This document shows positions 1 through 5,230 of a stretch of 5,230 nt of DNA, piece by piece. The position numbers were made by a program, and so were the translations under genes. Under the pieces are notes generated by a model. That model saw nothing but the letters and a program-made list of their open reading frames with translations, did not search any database and was not told where the DNA came from. This stretch comes from an uncultured Planctomycetaceae bacterium (GTDB taxonomy: Bacteria > Planctomycetota > Planctomycetia > Pirellulales > UBA1268). Within the stretch, counting starts at the first letter, position 1. Each line of letters begins with the position of its first letter. The stretch covers positions 1 through 5,230 of the forward strand of contig CAISKG010000602.1 in assembly GCA_903885855.1 (NCBI GenBank), written 5' to 3'.

Positions 1-11
1 GGCCCGCGGGG

Positions 12-800
12 TCAGGGGCGGCGGGCGTCGTCCGGCGGGCGCCGCGGCGCGGTGCGCCCGGGGCGTCGGTTCGGGTCGAGGCGTTGGGAGTCGTCCCGGG
101 CCCGGGCCAGCAGGGCGTCGTGGCGGACCGCCGCGGCGCGGGCCTCCTCGGTGCGGCCCGCGGCCTGCCAGGCCCGCATGGCCAGGGAGAGGGCGTCGAG
201 CGCCACCGTCGGCCGCCCGTCGGTCTCCGCGGAGGTCGCCAGCGATTCGGCCCGGCGTGCCAGTTCCCCGGCGTCGTCGGGCCGCAACGCCCGCAGAGGG
301 ATCTCGCGCAGCGAACGGTACTCCAGGCGCAGGCCGTCGAGCCCGAAGTCGGCCGCGGCGACCCGAACCACGCGGCTGACGGCGTCGGCGTCCCCCGCGG
401 CCACGGCCAGCCGGCGCGCCTCGTCGAGCATCACCCAGCGCAGGGCCGCGGAGGATTCGCCGGCGGCGTCGCCGAGGAGCGTCTCCGCCGTGCGGATGGC
501 CTCGGGCTTCGAGCGTGCGGCCGTGGCCATGCTGCCGTAGCGCCGGCGGAAGCCCGCCCGGGCACGCGACAGCGCCGATCCCGACGGCACCGATCCTCCG
601 CCGGGCGCGGGAGCCATGTCGCGCATCGAGGGGCGGCCCGGGGCGGTGATCCCCTCGGGGCCGTCGGGGGGCGCGGGGAAGGCGGTCCCCGCCGACGGCA
701 GCCACGCCGAAAGCGCGATCAGCAGCGCGATCGGCAGCGGGCGCGTCGGCGCCGGTCGGGCCGGGGATCCGGGAGCGTTCGCGCCGCCGCGCCGGGTCAC
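12..800 (-). CDS. Secreted alpha-helical (TPR-like) protein of unknown function, planctomycete type
   Basis: Encodes 262 aa if translation starts at the GTG at 800-798. I chose this start because it overlaps the TGA stop of the gene upstream (GTGA), and because it places a signal sequence near the N-terminus: a basic, Pro-rich stretch, then a hydrophobic core (LPIALLIALSAWL, about residues 22-34) and a likely cleavage after GTA at about residue 40. The reading frame stays open upstream to 1232, but there it runs antisense-like through the neighbouring gene and has no sensible protein features. After a Pro/Gly-rich linker (41-75), residues 80-235 are Ala/Arg/Glu-rich and strongly helical, with a segment (LRWVMLDEARRLAVAAGD, 120-137) that recalls a helical module common in secreted planctomycete proteins, from memory. 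The tail (240-262) is Arg/Pro-rich. No catalytic motif is visible. A periplasmic or envelope scaffold role is inference. The existence of the gene is well supported; its function is unknown. Confidence 0.72.
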   Translation of the reverse strand: MTRRGGANAPGSPARPAPTRPLPIALLIALSAWLPSAGTAFPAPPDGPEGITAPGRPSMRDMAPAPGGGSVPSGSALSRARAGFRRRYGSMATAARSKPEAIRTAETLLGDAAGESSAALRWVMLDEARRLAVAAGDADAVSRVVRVAAADFGLDGLRLEYRSLREIPLRALRPDDAGELARRAESLATSAETDGRPTVALDALSLAMRAWQAAGRTEEARAAAVRHDALLARARDDSQRLDPNRRPGRTAPRRPPDDARRP

Positions 801-1183
801 TGCGGGTAGAAGTGCGAGCGGTTCATGAAGGTCGCACTGTGGCCGGTGGAGCGGATCGTGTTGGTGGTCGGCGTGGCGGATCCCCGTTCGATCGACCGCA
901 CCTGGGTCTGCAGGCGCCCGAGTTGGCGGTTCTGCAGGCGCTGCTGCTGCCCCTGGGCGGCGATGAGCTGCTGCGGGCGGACCAGGTTCTGGTAGGCGTT
1001 GAGCGTGTCGCCGCCGAAGGGACTGCCCCCCTGGAAGCCGAGCGCCGTGTAGGGACTCATCCCGCGCCGGCCGGAGTAGTCGGAGAAGGGCATCTGGGCC
1101 CGCGCCGGCGCCGCGAGTCCGGCCGCGATCAGGGCCGTGCAGGAAAGCAGGAGCAGCGAGGGGCGGAAGGTGGGGAGTGCCAT
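797..1183 (-). CDS. Small secreted Gln-rich protein, conserved planctomycete hypothetical
   Basis: Encodes 128 aa from an ATG at 1183. The frame stays open upstream to 1396, but only this ATG puts a classical signal peptide at the N-terminus: a hydrophobic core LLLLSCTALIAAGLAA and an ARA|Q cleavage site at about residues 29/30. The mature protein is only about 99 aa. It shows a GRRGMSPYTALGF block (38-50), NAYQNLVRPQQ (62-72), a Gln/Leu/Arg stretch that could form a short coiled coil (72-99) and a terminal TGHSATFMNRSHFYPQ (113-128). The order SPY, then VRPQ, then a Gln-rich helix, then TGH...FMN is what I remember from a family of short secreted planctomycete proteins of unknown function. 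Only a weak GAGAG Shine-Dalgarno-like stretch precedes the ATG. The stop overlaps the next gene's GTG by 4 nt, which suggests one mRNA and translational coupling. No function is assigned. Confidence 0.78.
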   Translation of the reverse strand: MALPTFRPSLLLLSCTALIAAGLAAPARAQMPFSDYSGRRGMSPYTALGFQGGSPFGGDTLNAYQNLVRPQQLIAAQGQQQRLQNRQLGRLQTQVRSIERGSATPTTNTIRSTGHSATFMNRSHFYPQ

Positions 1184-1231
1184 GGAAGCGCTCTCGGGAG
1201 GAGGGGAGCCGCCAGGGATCGGCGGCACGCA

Positions 1232-1237
1232 ATCATA
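1232..1237 (-). promoter_or_regulatory. Candidate -10 element (TATGAT) for the secreted-protein pair
   Basis: Read on the minus strand, the bases are TATGAT, one mismatch from the sigma-70 consensus, in an otherwise very GC-rich stretch. The element lies 48 nt before the ATG at 1183, which would give a leader of about 40 nt. No good -35 hexamer sits at 16-18 nt; the best is GGGACG at 1256-1261, which shares only GAC with TTGACA. The call rests on the -10 and its position alone. Confidence 0.3.
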
Positions 1238-1257
1238 TCCGTGGTGTCCGTCGGCCG

Positions 1258-1273
1258 TCCCGGGCGCCCGGGA
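1258..1273. repeat. 16-bp perfect palindrome upstream of the secreted-protein pair
   Basis: TCCCGGGCGCCCGGGA is its own reverse complement. It lies immediately upstream of, or over, the -35 position implied by the TATGAT at 1232-1237, and is flanked on both sides by GGCC (1253-1256 and 1276-1279). That is a plausible place for a repressor or activator site. The all-GC core makes chance palindromes more likely in this genome, so an operator role is only a possibility. Confidence 0.4.
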
Positions 1274-1335
1274 TCGGCCCTGATCCGCTCGCTGTCGGTG
1301 GAAAACGTCATCCATGACCTTCGTCCACGGTCGGC

Positions 1336-1368
1336 CACCCTGGAAAAGCCGAGGTTGTTTCAGGGGTG
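1336..1368 (-). other. Imperfect hairpin in the gap between export gene and secreted pair
   Basis: CACCCTG (1336-1342) faces CAGGGGTG (1361-1368) with one bulged G, and AAA (1344-1346) can extend the stem against TTT (1358-1360). The loop is about 11 nt. It lies 44-76 nt beyond the export gene's stop on the minus strand. No T-run follows it, so it is at best an accessory to termination or an mRNA 3'-end structure. Confidence 0.25.
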
Positions 1369-1372
1369 CCTG

Positions 1373-1391
1373 CCGCCGCATCCCGCGGCGG
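1373..1391 (-). terminator. Possible terminator hairpin after the export gene
   Basis: A perfect 7-bp all-GC stem (CCGCCGC/GCGGCGG) with a 5-nt loop starts about 20 nt after the export gene's TAG stop at 1412. Position and stem strength suit a transcription stop between the export gene and the next promoter. The U-tract of a classical intrinsic terminator is missing, so the call is weak. Confidence 0.3.
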
Positions 1392-1411
1392 ATCACCGTG
1401 TCCGCAGCCAG

Positions 1412-2842
1412 CTAGCGTGTTCCGATCGTGGGCTCGGCCGTCGCCGGCGCCGACACCCCGGGCCAGGGGATGCCGTGGCGGGCGGCGATCGCGGCGCCCC
1501 GCCAGGCCAGGACCGCATCCATCGCCATCCGCACCGCGGCCTTGGCCAGCGGCTTGTCGTGCAGCCAGGCCGCGAACGCCTCGCCGTGCTCGCCGTAGGC
1601 GTCACGCAGCCAGGTGGGGGCCTCGGTCAGCAGCCACGCGCGGAAGACGAGCCATTCCGGCCCCTCCACGCCGTACACCTCGCGGGCCACCCAGCAGAAT
1701 CCGCCGCCGAAGTTCGGGTTGAAGCCGAAGGGGAGGCGGTTGAAGGTCTGCACGGTCTGCACCCCGAGGAGCGAGACGCCCAGCACCTGCTCGAAGGGTG
1801 CGGTGATCTTCTCGATGACGCCGTTGAAGGCGATCCACGGATCCTGGGCGATGAACACCCGGTCGCCGGGGAGGATCTGGTAGTTGGTGGCGGTCGCCCC
1901 GCCGCGCATCACCGCCTCGATGTCCACCGGGAGCACCTGGTCGCAGCCCACGCCGGAGGGGGCCGGCCGGGCGATCCAGATCTCCTTGCTCGAGAGCTTG
2001 GAGAGGCCGTTGATCTGGGCGATGGCGTCGAGGACGGTCTCGTTGCCCGTGACCGGGAAGCGCGCCACGTTGTCGCCTTGGCCGGCGCCCTCGGTGATCA
2101 CGTAGTAGACCTTCGAGTTGTAGCTGTAGACGTCGACGCTCACCAGCGGCGCGTCGAGATACGAGGAGAGGTGTCCCTCGATCTTCTTCTTCGCCTCCTC
2201 GAGCGTCATCCCGGTGACGAACACGCTTCCGTAGGTGCCGAGGTTGATCGTGCCGTCGGGGCCGACGAGGTGCTCGCCGGCGATCTGCTGCTGGCCGGCC
2301 GCCTGCGCGAGCGTGAGCGAGACCTGCGGTTCGCGGAGGATGCTCTGGAGGTGGTGGAAGACGGTGTCCTGGGCCTCCTCGAGCGACTTCCCCGCGACCG
2401 ACACCTTGCCGTACGAGGGGCCGAGGTCGAGAAGCCCGCCCGGCTCGACGACGTAGACGCCGTTGATCGGCTGGTCGAGGAGCGTGCCCTCGACGATGAG
2501 CTGGAGCGAGTCGAACGACTGGATGCGGAACGGCGGCTTGGGCACGACGCGCAGGGCGTCGATCAAGAGGATGTCCGGGGGCTCGATGACGTAGGGGGGG
2601 AGCGTCACCTTCGCCAGTTCCTTGGCGGGCATGGTGGCCGGATCGCCCTGGCAGTTGGCGCTGAGCGTCGCCTGATGCGCCGACGTGCGCTGCGGCCGGC
2701 CGTAGATGTTGCACCCCACCGCCGGGACGAGTGCCGTGACGGCGACCAGCCAGGCCCATCCCCGTCCCCGGCCGGCGGCGCGGCGGCCGCGCTCGCTCCC
2801 GGTGCAACCCATGTGCTCAAGGCGGTCGTTGACTCGGGCCAT
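1412..2842 (-). CDS. Wza-type polysaccharide export protein with extra C-terminal module
   Basis: Encodes 476 aa. It probably acts at the outer membrane as the exit channel or gate for a surface polysaccharide. The ATG at 2842 is chosen because AAGGAG lies 6 nt before it; the frame is open to 3169, but the upstream part is Pro/Arg-rich and featureless. A hydrophobic segment (WAWLVAVTALVPAVGC, 29-44) ends in a lipobox-like AVGC, with Cys44 as the possible lipidated residue; Ala at -3 is atypical. YVIEPPDILLID (84-95) opens the Poly_export domain. Two similar units follow (128-178 and 189-238), each with G.YG.V.V.G..LEEA and a terminal P.VS. A SLBB-like beta-grasp region spans about 243-335, ending NYQILPGDRVFIA. 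A hydrophobic or amphipathic stretch (336-370) may be the membrane-crossing helix. Residues 371-476 form an extension not found in classical Wza, with CWVAREVYG at 383-391. The gene is divergent from the dehydratase. The family is secure; the polymer is unknown. Confidence 0.92.
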   Translation of the reverse strand: MARVNDRLEHMGCTGSERGRRAAGRGRGWAWLVAVTALVPAVGCNIYGRPQRTSAHQATLSANCQGDPATMPAKELAKVTLPPYVIEPPDILLIDALRVVPKPPFRIQSFDSLQLIVEGTLLDQPINGVYVVEPGGLLDLGPSYGKVSVAGKSLEEAQDTVFHHLQSILREPQVSLTLAQAAGQQQIAGEHLVGPDGTINLGTYGSVFVTGMTLEEAKKKIEGHLSSYLDAPLVSVDVYSYNSKVYYVITEGAGQGDNVARFPVTGNETVLDAIAQINGLSKLSSKEIWIARPAPSGVGCDQVLPVDIEAVMRGGATATNYQILPGDRVFIAQDPWIAFNGVIEKITAPFEQVLGVSLLGVQTVQTFNRLPFGFNPNFGGGFCWVAREVYGVEGPEWLVFRAWLLTEAPTWLRDAYGEHGEAFAAWLHDKPLAKAAVRMAMDAVLAWRGAAIAARHGIPWPGVSAPATAEPTIGTR

Positions 2843-2848
2843 GCCACG

Positions 2849-2854
2849 CTCCTT
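2849..2854 (-). promoter_or_regulatory. Strong ribosome binding site deciding the export gene start
   Basis: On the minus strand AAGGAG lies 6 nt before the ATG at 2842. It fixes that start over the next in-frame ATG at 2812 and over the long open extension upstream. None of the other three genes in the window has a comparable site. Confidence 0.75.
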
Positions 2855-2874
2855 GCAACCGGAAAACTCAGCGT

Positions 2875-2926
2875 CATCGGCTTGATCGGCAGGGAAGCGG
2901 CGTGGACTTTGCCGATTCTTCCGATG
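2875..2926. repeat. Symmetric four-box inverted repeat in the divergent control region
   Basis: Two direct ATCGGC boxes 9 nt apart (2876-2881, 2885-2890) face two inverted boxes, GCCGAT (2911-2916) and TCCGAT (2920-2925), also 9 nt apart. All four are centred on the same axis at 2900.5. The arms pair as CATCGG/CCGATG (6 bp) and ATCGGC/GCCGAT (6 bp), separated by a small internal loop, around a 20-nt central loop. The structure lies 33-84 nt before the export gene's ATG. It could be a multi-box operator or a hairpin in the export mRNA leader. The geometry is seen directly; the function is inferred. Confidence 0.5.
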
Positions 2927-2930
2927 CTGC

Positions 2931-2956
2931 GGGGGCTGGCCGGGGGACGGGGCGGG
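2931..2956 (+). other. G-quadruplex motif in the divergent intergenic region
   Basis: Four G-tracts of 5, 5, 4 and 3 G with spacers of 6, 2 and 1 nt fit the G3+N1-7 rule, and a 7-G run follows at 2968-2974. The G-rich strand is the coding strand of the dehydratase and the template strand for the export gene. In such GC-rich DNA this can occur by chance; no function is claimed. Confidence 0.45.
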
Positions 2957-3002
2957 CGACGATGTCCGGGGGGGCTGCGTGGGATCGCGTCCCCCGGGGA
3001 TG

Positions 3003-3049
3003 ACGGGAAAGCCGGTGATTCGGGGGAAGCTCCCCGCGGACCTTCCCGT
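3003..3049. repeat. Inverted repeat upstream of the dehydratase gene
   Basis: ACGGGAA (3003-3009) and TTCCCGT (3043-3049) are perfect 7-bp inverted arms. They enclose a small hairpin, GGGG (3023-3026) with CCCC (3032-3035). The element ends 68 nt before the dehydratase ATG. A TATGTT at 3075-3080 is the only -10-like hexamer between it and the start, and no matching -35 was found. It may be a regulatory site for the plus-strand gene; the evidence is positional only. Confidence 0.3.
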
Positions 3050-3117
3050 TCCGCAAGGTGGGGCGGCGCGGTGGTATGTTCCGGGGGTGACCGGTCCCCG
3101 CTGCCCCGCGGCGTTCC

Positions 3118-5175
3118 ATGGCCCACCCCGATCGCGATCCGCCGCCATCCCGCCCCGCGCGGCGCGCACCGGCGTCCTCCGATTCCGGGGCCGTGTCCGC
3201 CGGTTCCGGGGCCGCGTCTTCCGGGGCCGCCGGCAGGTCCCCTTCCCGAGGGGTCGATCTGCCCCACATCGGCACCCATCTGGTGGCGATGGTGGGGGCC
3301 CACGCGGCGATCTTCGTCGTCAGCTGGTTTCTGTCGTTCCTCACCCGGTGGGATTTCCGGGTCGACGGCTCGATGCTCGAGATGTTCCAGGCCACGGTGT
3401 GGTGGGTCGTGGCGGTGAAGACCGTCGTGTTCCTCGCCCAGGGCCAGTTCTCCTGGCTGTTCGGCCGGATCGCCTTCGCCGACGTGGGCCGACTGGTGTT
3501 CACCACGACGGTCGCGGCCCTCATCCTCTTCGGCCTGGAGCTGCTCCGCGAGGCGATCGGCGGCATCGGCGGCATGGTGCGCCTCCCGCGCAGCGTGCTC
3601 CTCATCGACTGGGCCGCGAGCATCCTCCTGGTGGGGGCGGTGCGGGCGCTGCCCCGGACGATCCGCGAGGAGCTGCGCCCCCTGCTCGCGCGGCGTGACG
3701 TGCGGCTGGCGCTGGTGGTGGGGGCGAACCCCGCGGGCGAGCTGCTCGCGCGCAACCTGCTGGCGAGCGCGACCCGGCCCTACCACATCCCCGGATTCAT
3801 CGACAACAACACCCTCCTCAAGGGCACCCGTGTGGCGGGCATCCCGGTGCTCGGCGGCGTGGCCGACGCCGCGACGATCCTCGCCCGGCGCCCGGTCGAC
3901 GAGGTGATCGTGCAGGCGGGGAGCGTGACGGGGGAGGACCTGCGCGGCCTCCTCGCCGATGCGACCGCCGCCGGCGCGACGGTGCGCGTCATTCCCACGA
4001 TCGACGACCTCCTCTCGCCGGAGGACTCGGCCGTGCCGCAGGCGCTGCTGCGGCCGGTGGAACTGCGCGACCTCCTGCGCCGCGAGCCGGTGACGCTCGA
4101 CGACGGCGCGATCCGCGATCTCGTCGCCGGGCGGGTGCTGTTGGTCACCGGGGCCGGCGGGTCGATCGGTTCGGAGATCTGCCGCCAGGTGCTCCGTTTC
4201 CGCCCGGCCCGGCTGGTGGCGGTGGATCATGGCGAGAACGCGCTGTTCCACCTCGAGCAGGAGCTCGCGCGCCACGGGCCGCGGAACGACCTCGCGGTGG
4301 TGGTCGCCGACGTGCGCGACGAGGCCACGATGCGGCGCGTGTTCGCCGAGCACCGGCCGGCGCTGGTCTTCCACGCCGCGGCCCACAAGCACGTGCCCCT
4401 GATGGAGGGGAGCCCCGCCGAGGCGATCCGCAACAACTGCCTGGCGACGCGCCTCGTGGCGCGGATCGCGGGCGAGTCGGGCGTGCGCACCTTCGTGATG
4501 ATCTCCACCGACAAGGCGGTCAATCCCACGAGCGTCATGGGGTGCACGAAGCTGCTCGCCGAGCGCCTCGTGCGCGCCGCGGCCACACGCTTCCCGACGA
4601 CGTTCGTCGTCGTCCGCTTCGGCAACGTCCTGGGGAGCAACGGCAGCGTCGTCCCCACCTTCGAGGAGCAGATCCGGCGTGGCGGGCCGGTCACCGTGAC
4701 CCACCCGGAGATCACGCGCTTCTTCATGATGATCCCCGAGGCGGCGCAGCTGGTGATCCAGGCGGCGGCGCTGGGCAAGGGAGGGGAGACGTTCGTCCTC
4801 GACATGGGCAGCCGGGTGCGGATCGTCGAGCTGGCCCGCGACGTGATCGCGCTGTCGGGCGCCACCGAGGCGGAGATCCCGATCGTGTTCACGGGTCTGC
4901 GCCCCGGGGAGAAGCTCTACGAGGAATTGACCTTCCCCGACGAGCGGCGCCTCGGCACGGCGCACCCCAAGGTGGCCTGCGTGGTGGGCCCGGAGCAGGA
5001 TCCCGAGGACGTCGAACGGGTGGTGGCGGAGCTCGAGACCCTCCTCGACCACCCGCCCGAGGCGTTGCGGCGGGCGCTCGAGCGACTGGTCCGGGAATAC
5101 CGCCCCCCCGCCGAGGCGGATGGCGACGGGATCGCCGTCGGCCCGGGGCGGGGCGACGGTGCCGTCGCGGGGTAG
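3118..5175 (+). CDS. Membrane-bound UDP-sugar 4,6-dehydratase, WbpM/PglF/CapD family
   Basis: Encodes 685 aa, close to the usual length of long-form family members. These NAD-dependent short-chain dehydrogenases convert UDP-GlcNAc-type sugars to UDP-4-keto-6-deoxy sugars, the first step to several rare sugars in capsule, O-antigen and glycoproteins. Order: a Pro/Ala/Ser-rich N-terminus (1-48); four likely membrane segments (about 52-76, 88-108, 124-143, 158-178); a first Rossmann-like domain with GANPAG (202-207) in place of a standard GxGxxG; and the catalytic SDR domain with TGAGGSIG (344-351), HAAAHKHVPLME (419-430), STDKAVNPTSVMGCTK (463-478) and RPGEKLYEEL (595-604). As in WbpM and PglF, Met474 replaces the usual SDR tyrosine (M-x-x-x-K with Lys478), and Thr464-Asp465-Lys466 supply the catalytic set. 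No Shine-Dalgarno precedes the ATG; a later start (for example the GTG at 3193) within the low-complexity N-terminus cannot be excluded. The exact product sugar is not deducible. Confidence 0.95.
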   Translation: MAHPDRDPPPSRPARRAPASSDSGAVSAGSGAASSGAAGRSPSRGVDLPHIGTHLVAMVGAHAAIFVVSWFLSFLTRWDFRVDGSMLEMFQATVWWVVAVKTVVFLAQGQFSWLFGRIAFADVGRLVFTTTVAALILFGLELLREAIGGIGGMVRLPRSVLLIDWAASILLVGAVRALPRTIREELRPLLARRDVRLALVVGANPAGELLARNLLASATRPYHIPGFIDNNTLLKGTRVAGIPVLGGVADAATILARRPVDEVIVQAGSVTGEDLRGLLADATAAGATVRVIPTIDDLLSPEDSAVPQALLRPVELRDLLRREPVTLDDGAIRDLVAGRVLLVTGAGGSIGSEICRQVLRFRPARLVAVDHGENALFHLEQELARHGPRNDLAVVVADVRDEATMRRVFAEHRPALVFHAAAHKHVPLMEGSPAEAIRNNCLATRLVARIAGESGVRTFVMISTDKAVNPTSVMGCTKLLAERLVRAAATRFPTTFVVVRFGNVLGSNGSVVPTFEEQIRRGGPVTVTHPEITRFFMMIPEAAQLVIQAAALGKGGETFVLDMGSRVRIVELARDVIALSGATEAEIPIVFTGLRPGEKLYEELTFPDERRLGTAHPKVACVVGPEQDPEDVERVVAELETLLDHPPEALRRALERLVREYRPPAEADGDGIAVGPGRGDGAVAG

Positions 5176-5230
5176 AATGCCGCGGTCCCGGCGCCCCTGC
5201 GGCGAAGGCCGGGCGACGAGGAGGCGGCCC
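5176..5230 (+). other. Short non-coding tail after the dehydratase gene
   Basis: No gene is supported here. CCCGGC (5187-5192) and GCCGGG (5208-5213) could form a 6-bp hairpin without a U-tract, a weak terminator candidate. GAGGAGG at 5218-5224 resembles a ribosome binding site and would suit a plus-strand gene starting just beyond the window edge. An ATG at 5177 opens a short frame to the end, but it has no ribosome site and only Arg/Pro-rich content. Confidence 0.25.

Noticed and set aside
801..1232. Upstream extension of the helical secreted protein to an ATG at 1232
   Set aside because: The extension overlaps the whole small secreted protein in another frame and reads as Arg/Pro/His-rich filler. 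The GTG at 800 gives a signal peptide and a GTGA overlap.
1184..1396. N-terminal extension of the small secreted protein to an ATG at 1396
   Set aside because: It would place 71 non-hydrophobic residues before an obvious signal peptide and would run across the palindrome and the candidate promoter.
3075..3080. TATGTT as a -10 promoter element for the dehydratase
   Set aside because: It matches the consensus at only four of six positions and has no acceptable -35 at 16-18 nt, so it is mentioned only in context and not called as a feature.
2843..3169. N-terminal extension of the export protein to an ATG at 3169
   Set aside because: It would overlap the dehydratase start and bury the signal sequence; AAGGAG directly before 2842 decides for the shorter form.
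812..3418. An 868-codon open frame on the plus strand
   Set aside because: It runs antisense to two well-supported genes (the small secreted protein and the export protein) and then overlaps the start of the dehydratase. Its translation is Arg/Gly/Asp/His-rich with no domain. It is a by-product of high-GC codon usage.
2605..5052. An 815-codon open frame on the minus strand
   Set aside because: It is antisense to the dehydratase, whose motifs are unmistakable. The translation is His/Arg/Glu-rich low complexity without motifs.
1..5230. CRISPR array, tRNA, rRNA or insertion sequence
   Set aside because: No regularly spaced direct repeats, no cloverleaf-like segment, no transposase motif and no terminal inverted repeats with target duplication were seen.

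Overview
The window looks like part of a surface-polysaccharide locus from a very GC-rich bacterium, most likely a planctomycete (Pirellulales-like). The lineage call rests on the two small secreted proteins at the left. One is a short Gln-rich protein with SPY, NLVRPQ and TGH...FMN...HFYP blocks. The other is a signal-peptide protein with an alpha-helical module. Both match, from memory, lineage-typical planctomycete families. The export protein's C-terminal layout fits the same group. No database search was possible.

Layout. Three genes lie on the minus strand and one on the plus strand. Reading the minus strand from right to left: a Wza-type polysaccharide export protein (2842 to 1412), a 228-nt gap with hairpins and a candidate promoter, then a tightly coupled pair of secreted proteins (1183 to 797 and 800 to 12) that share a 4-nt GTGA stop/start overlap. 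On the plus strand, a complete WbpM/PglF/CapD-type membrane-bound UDP-sugar 4,6-dehydratase (3118 to 5175) is transcribed divergently from the export gene. The 275-nt divergent region carries a symmetric four-box inverted repeat, a G-quadruplex motif and a further inverted repeat. The last 55 bases hold no supported gene.

How the genes may work together. The dehydratase would begin synthesis of a modified UDP-sugar (typically a UDP-4-keto-6-deoxy-HexNAc) at the inner membrane. The export protein would form or gate the outer-membrane exit channel for a polymer containing that sugar. This is inferred from the families and the shared control region. The secreted pair may belong to the same envelope programme or may simply be a neighbouring two-gene operon; nothing in the sequence ties it to polysaccharide.

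Most of the window is recognisable. The least explained parts are the C-terminal extension of the export protein, with its CWVAREVYG motif, the coupled secreted pair, and the symmetric box array before the export gene.
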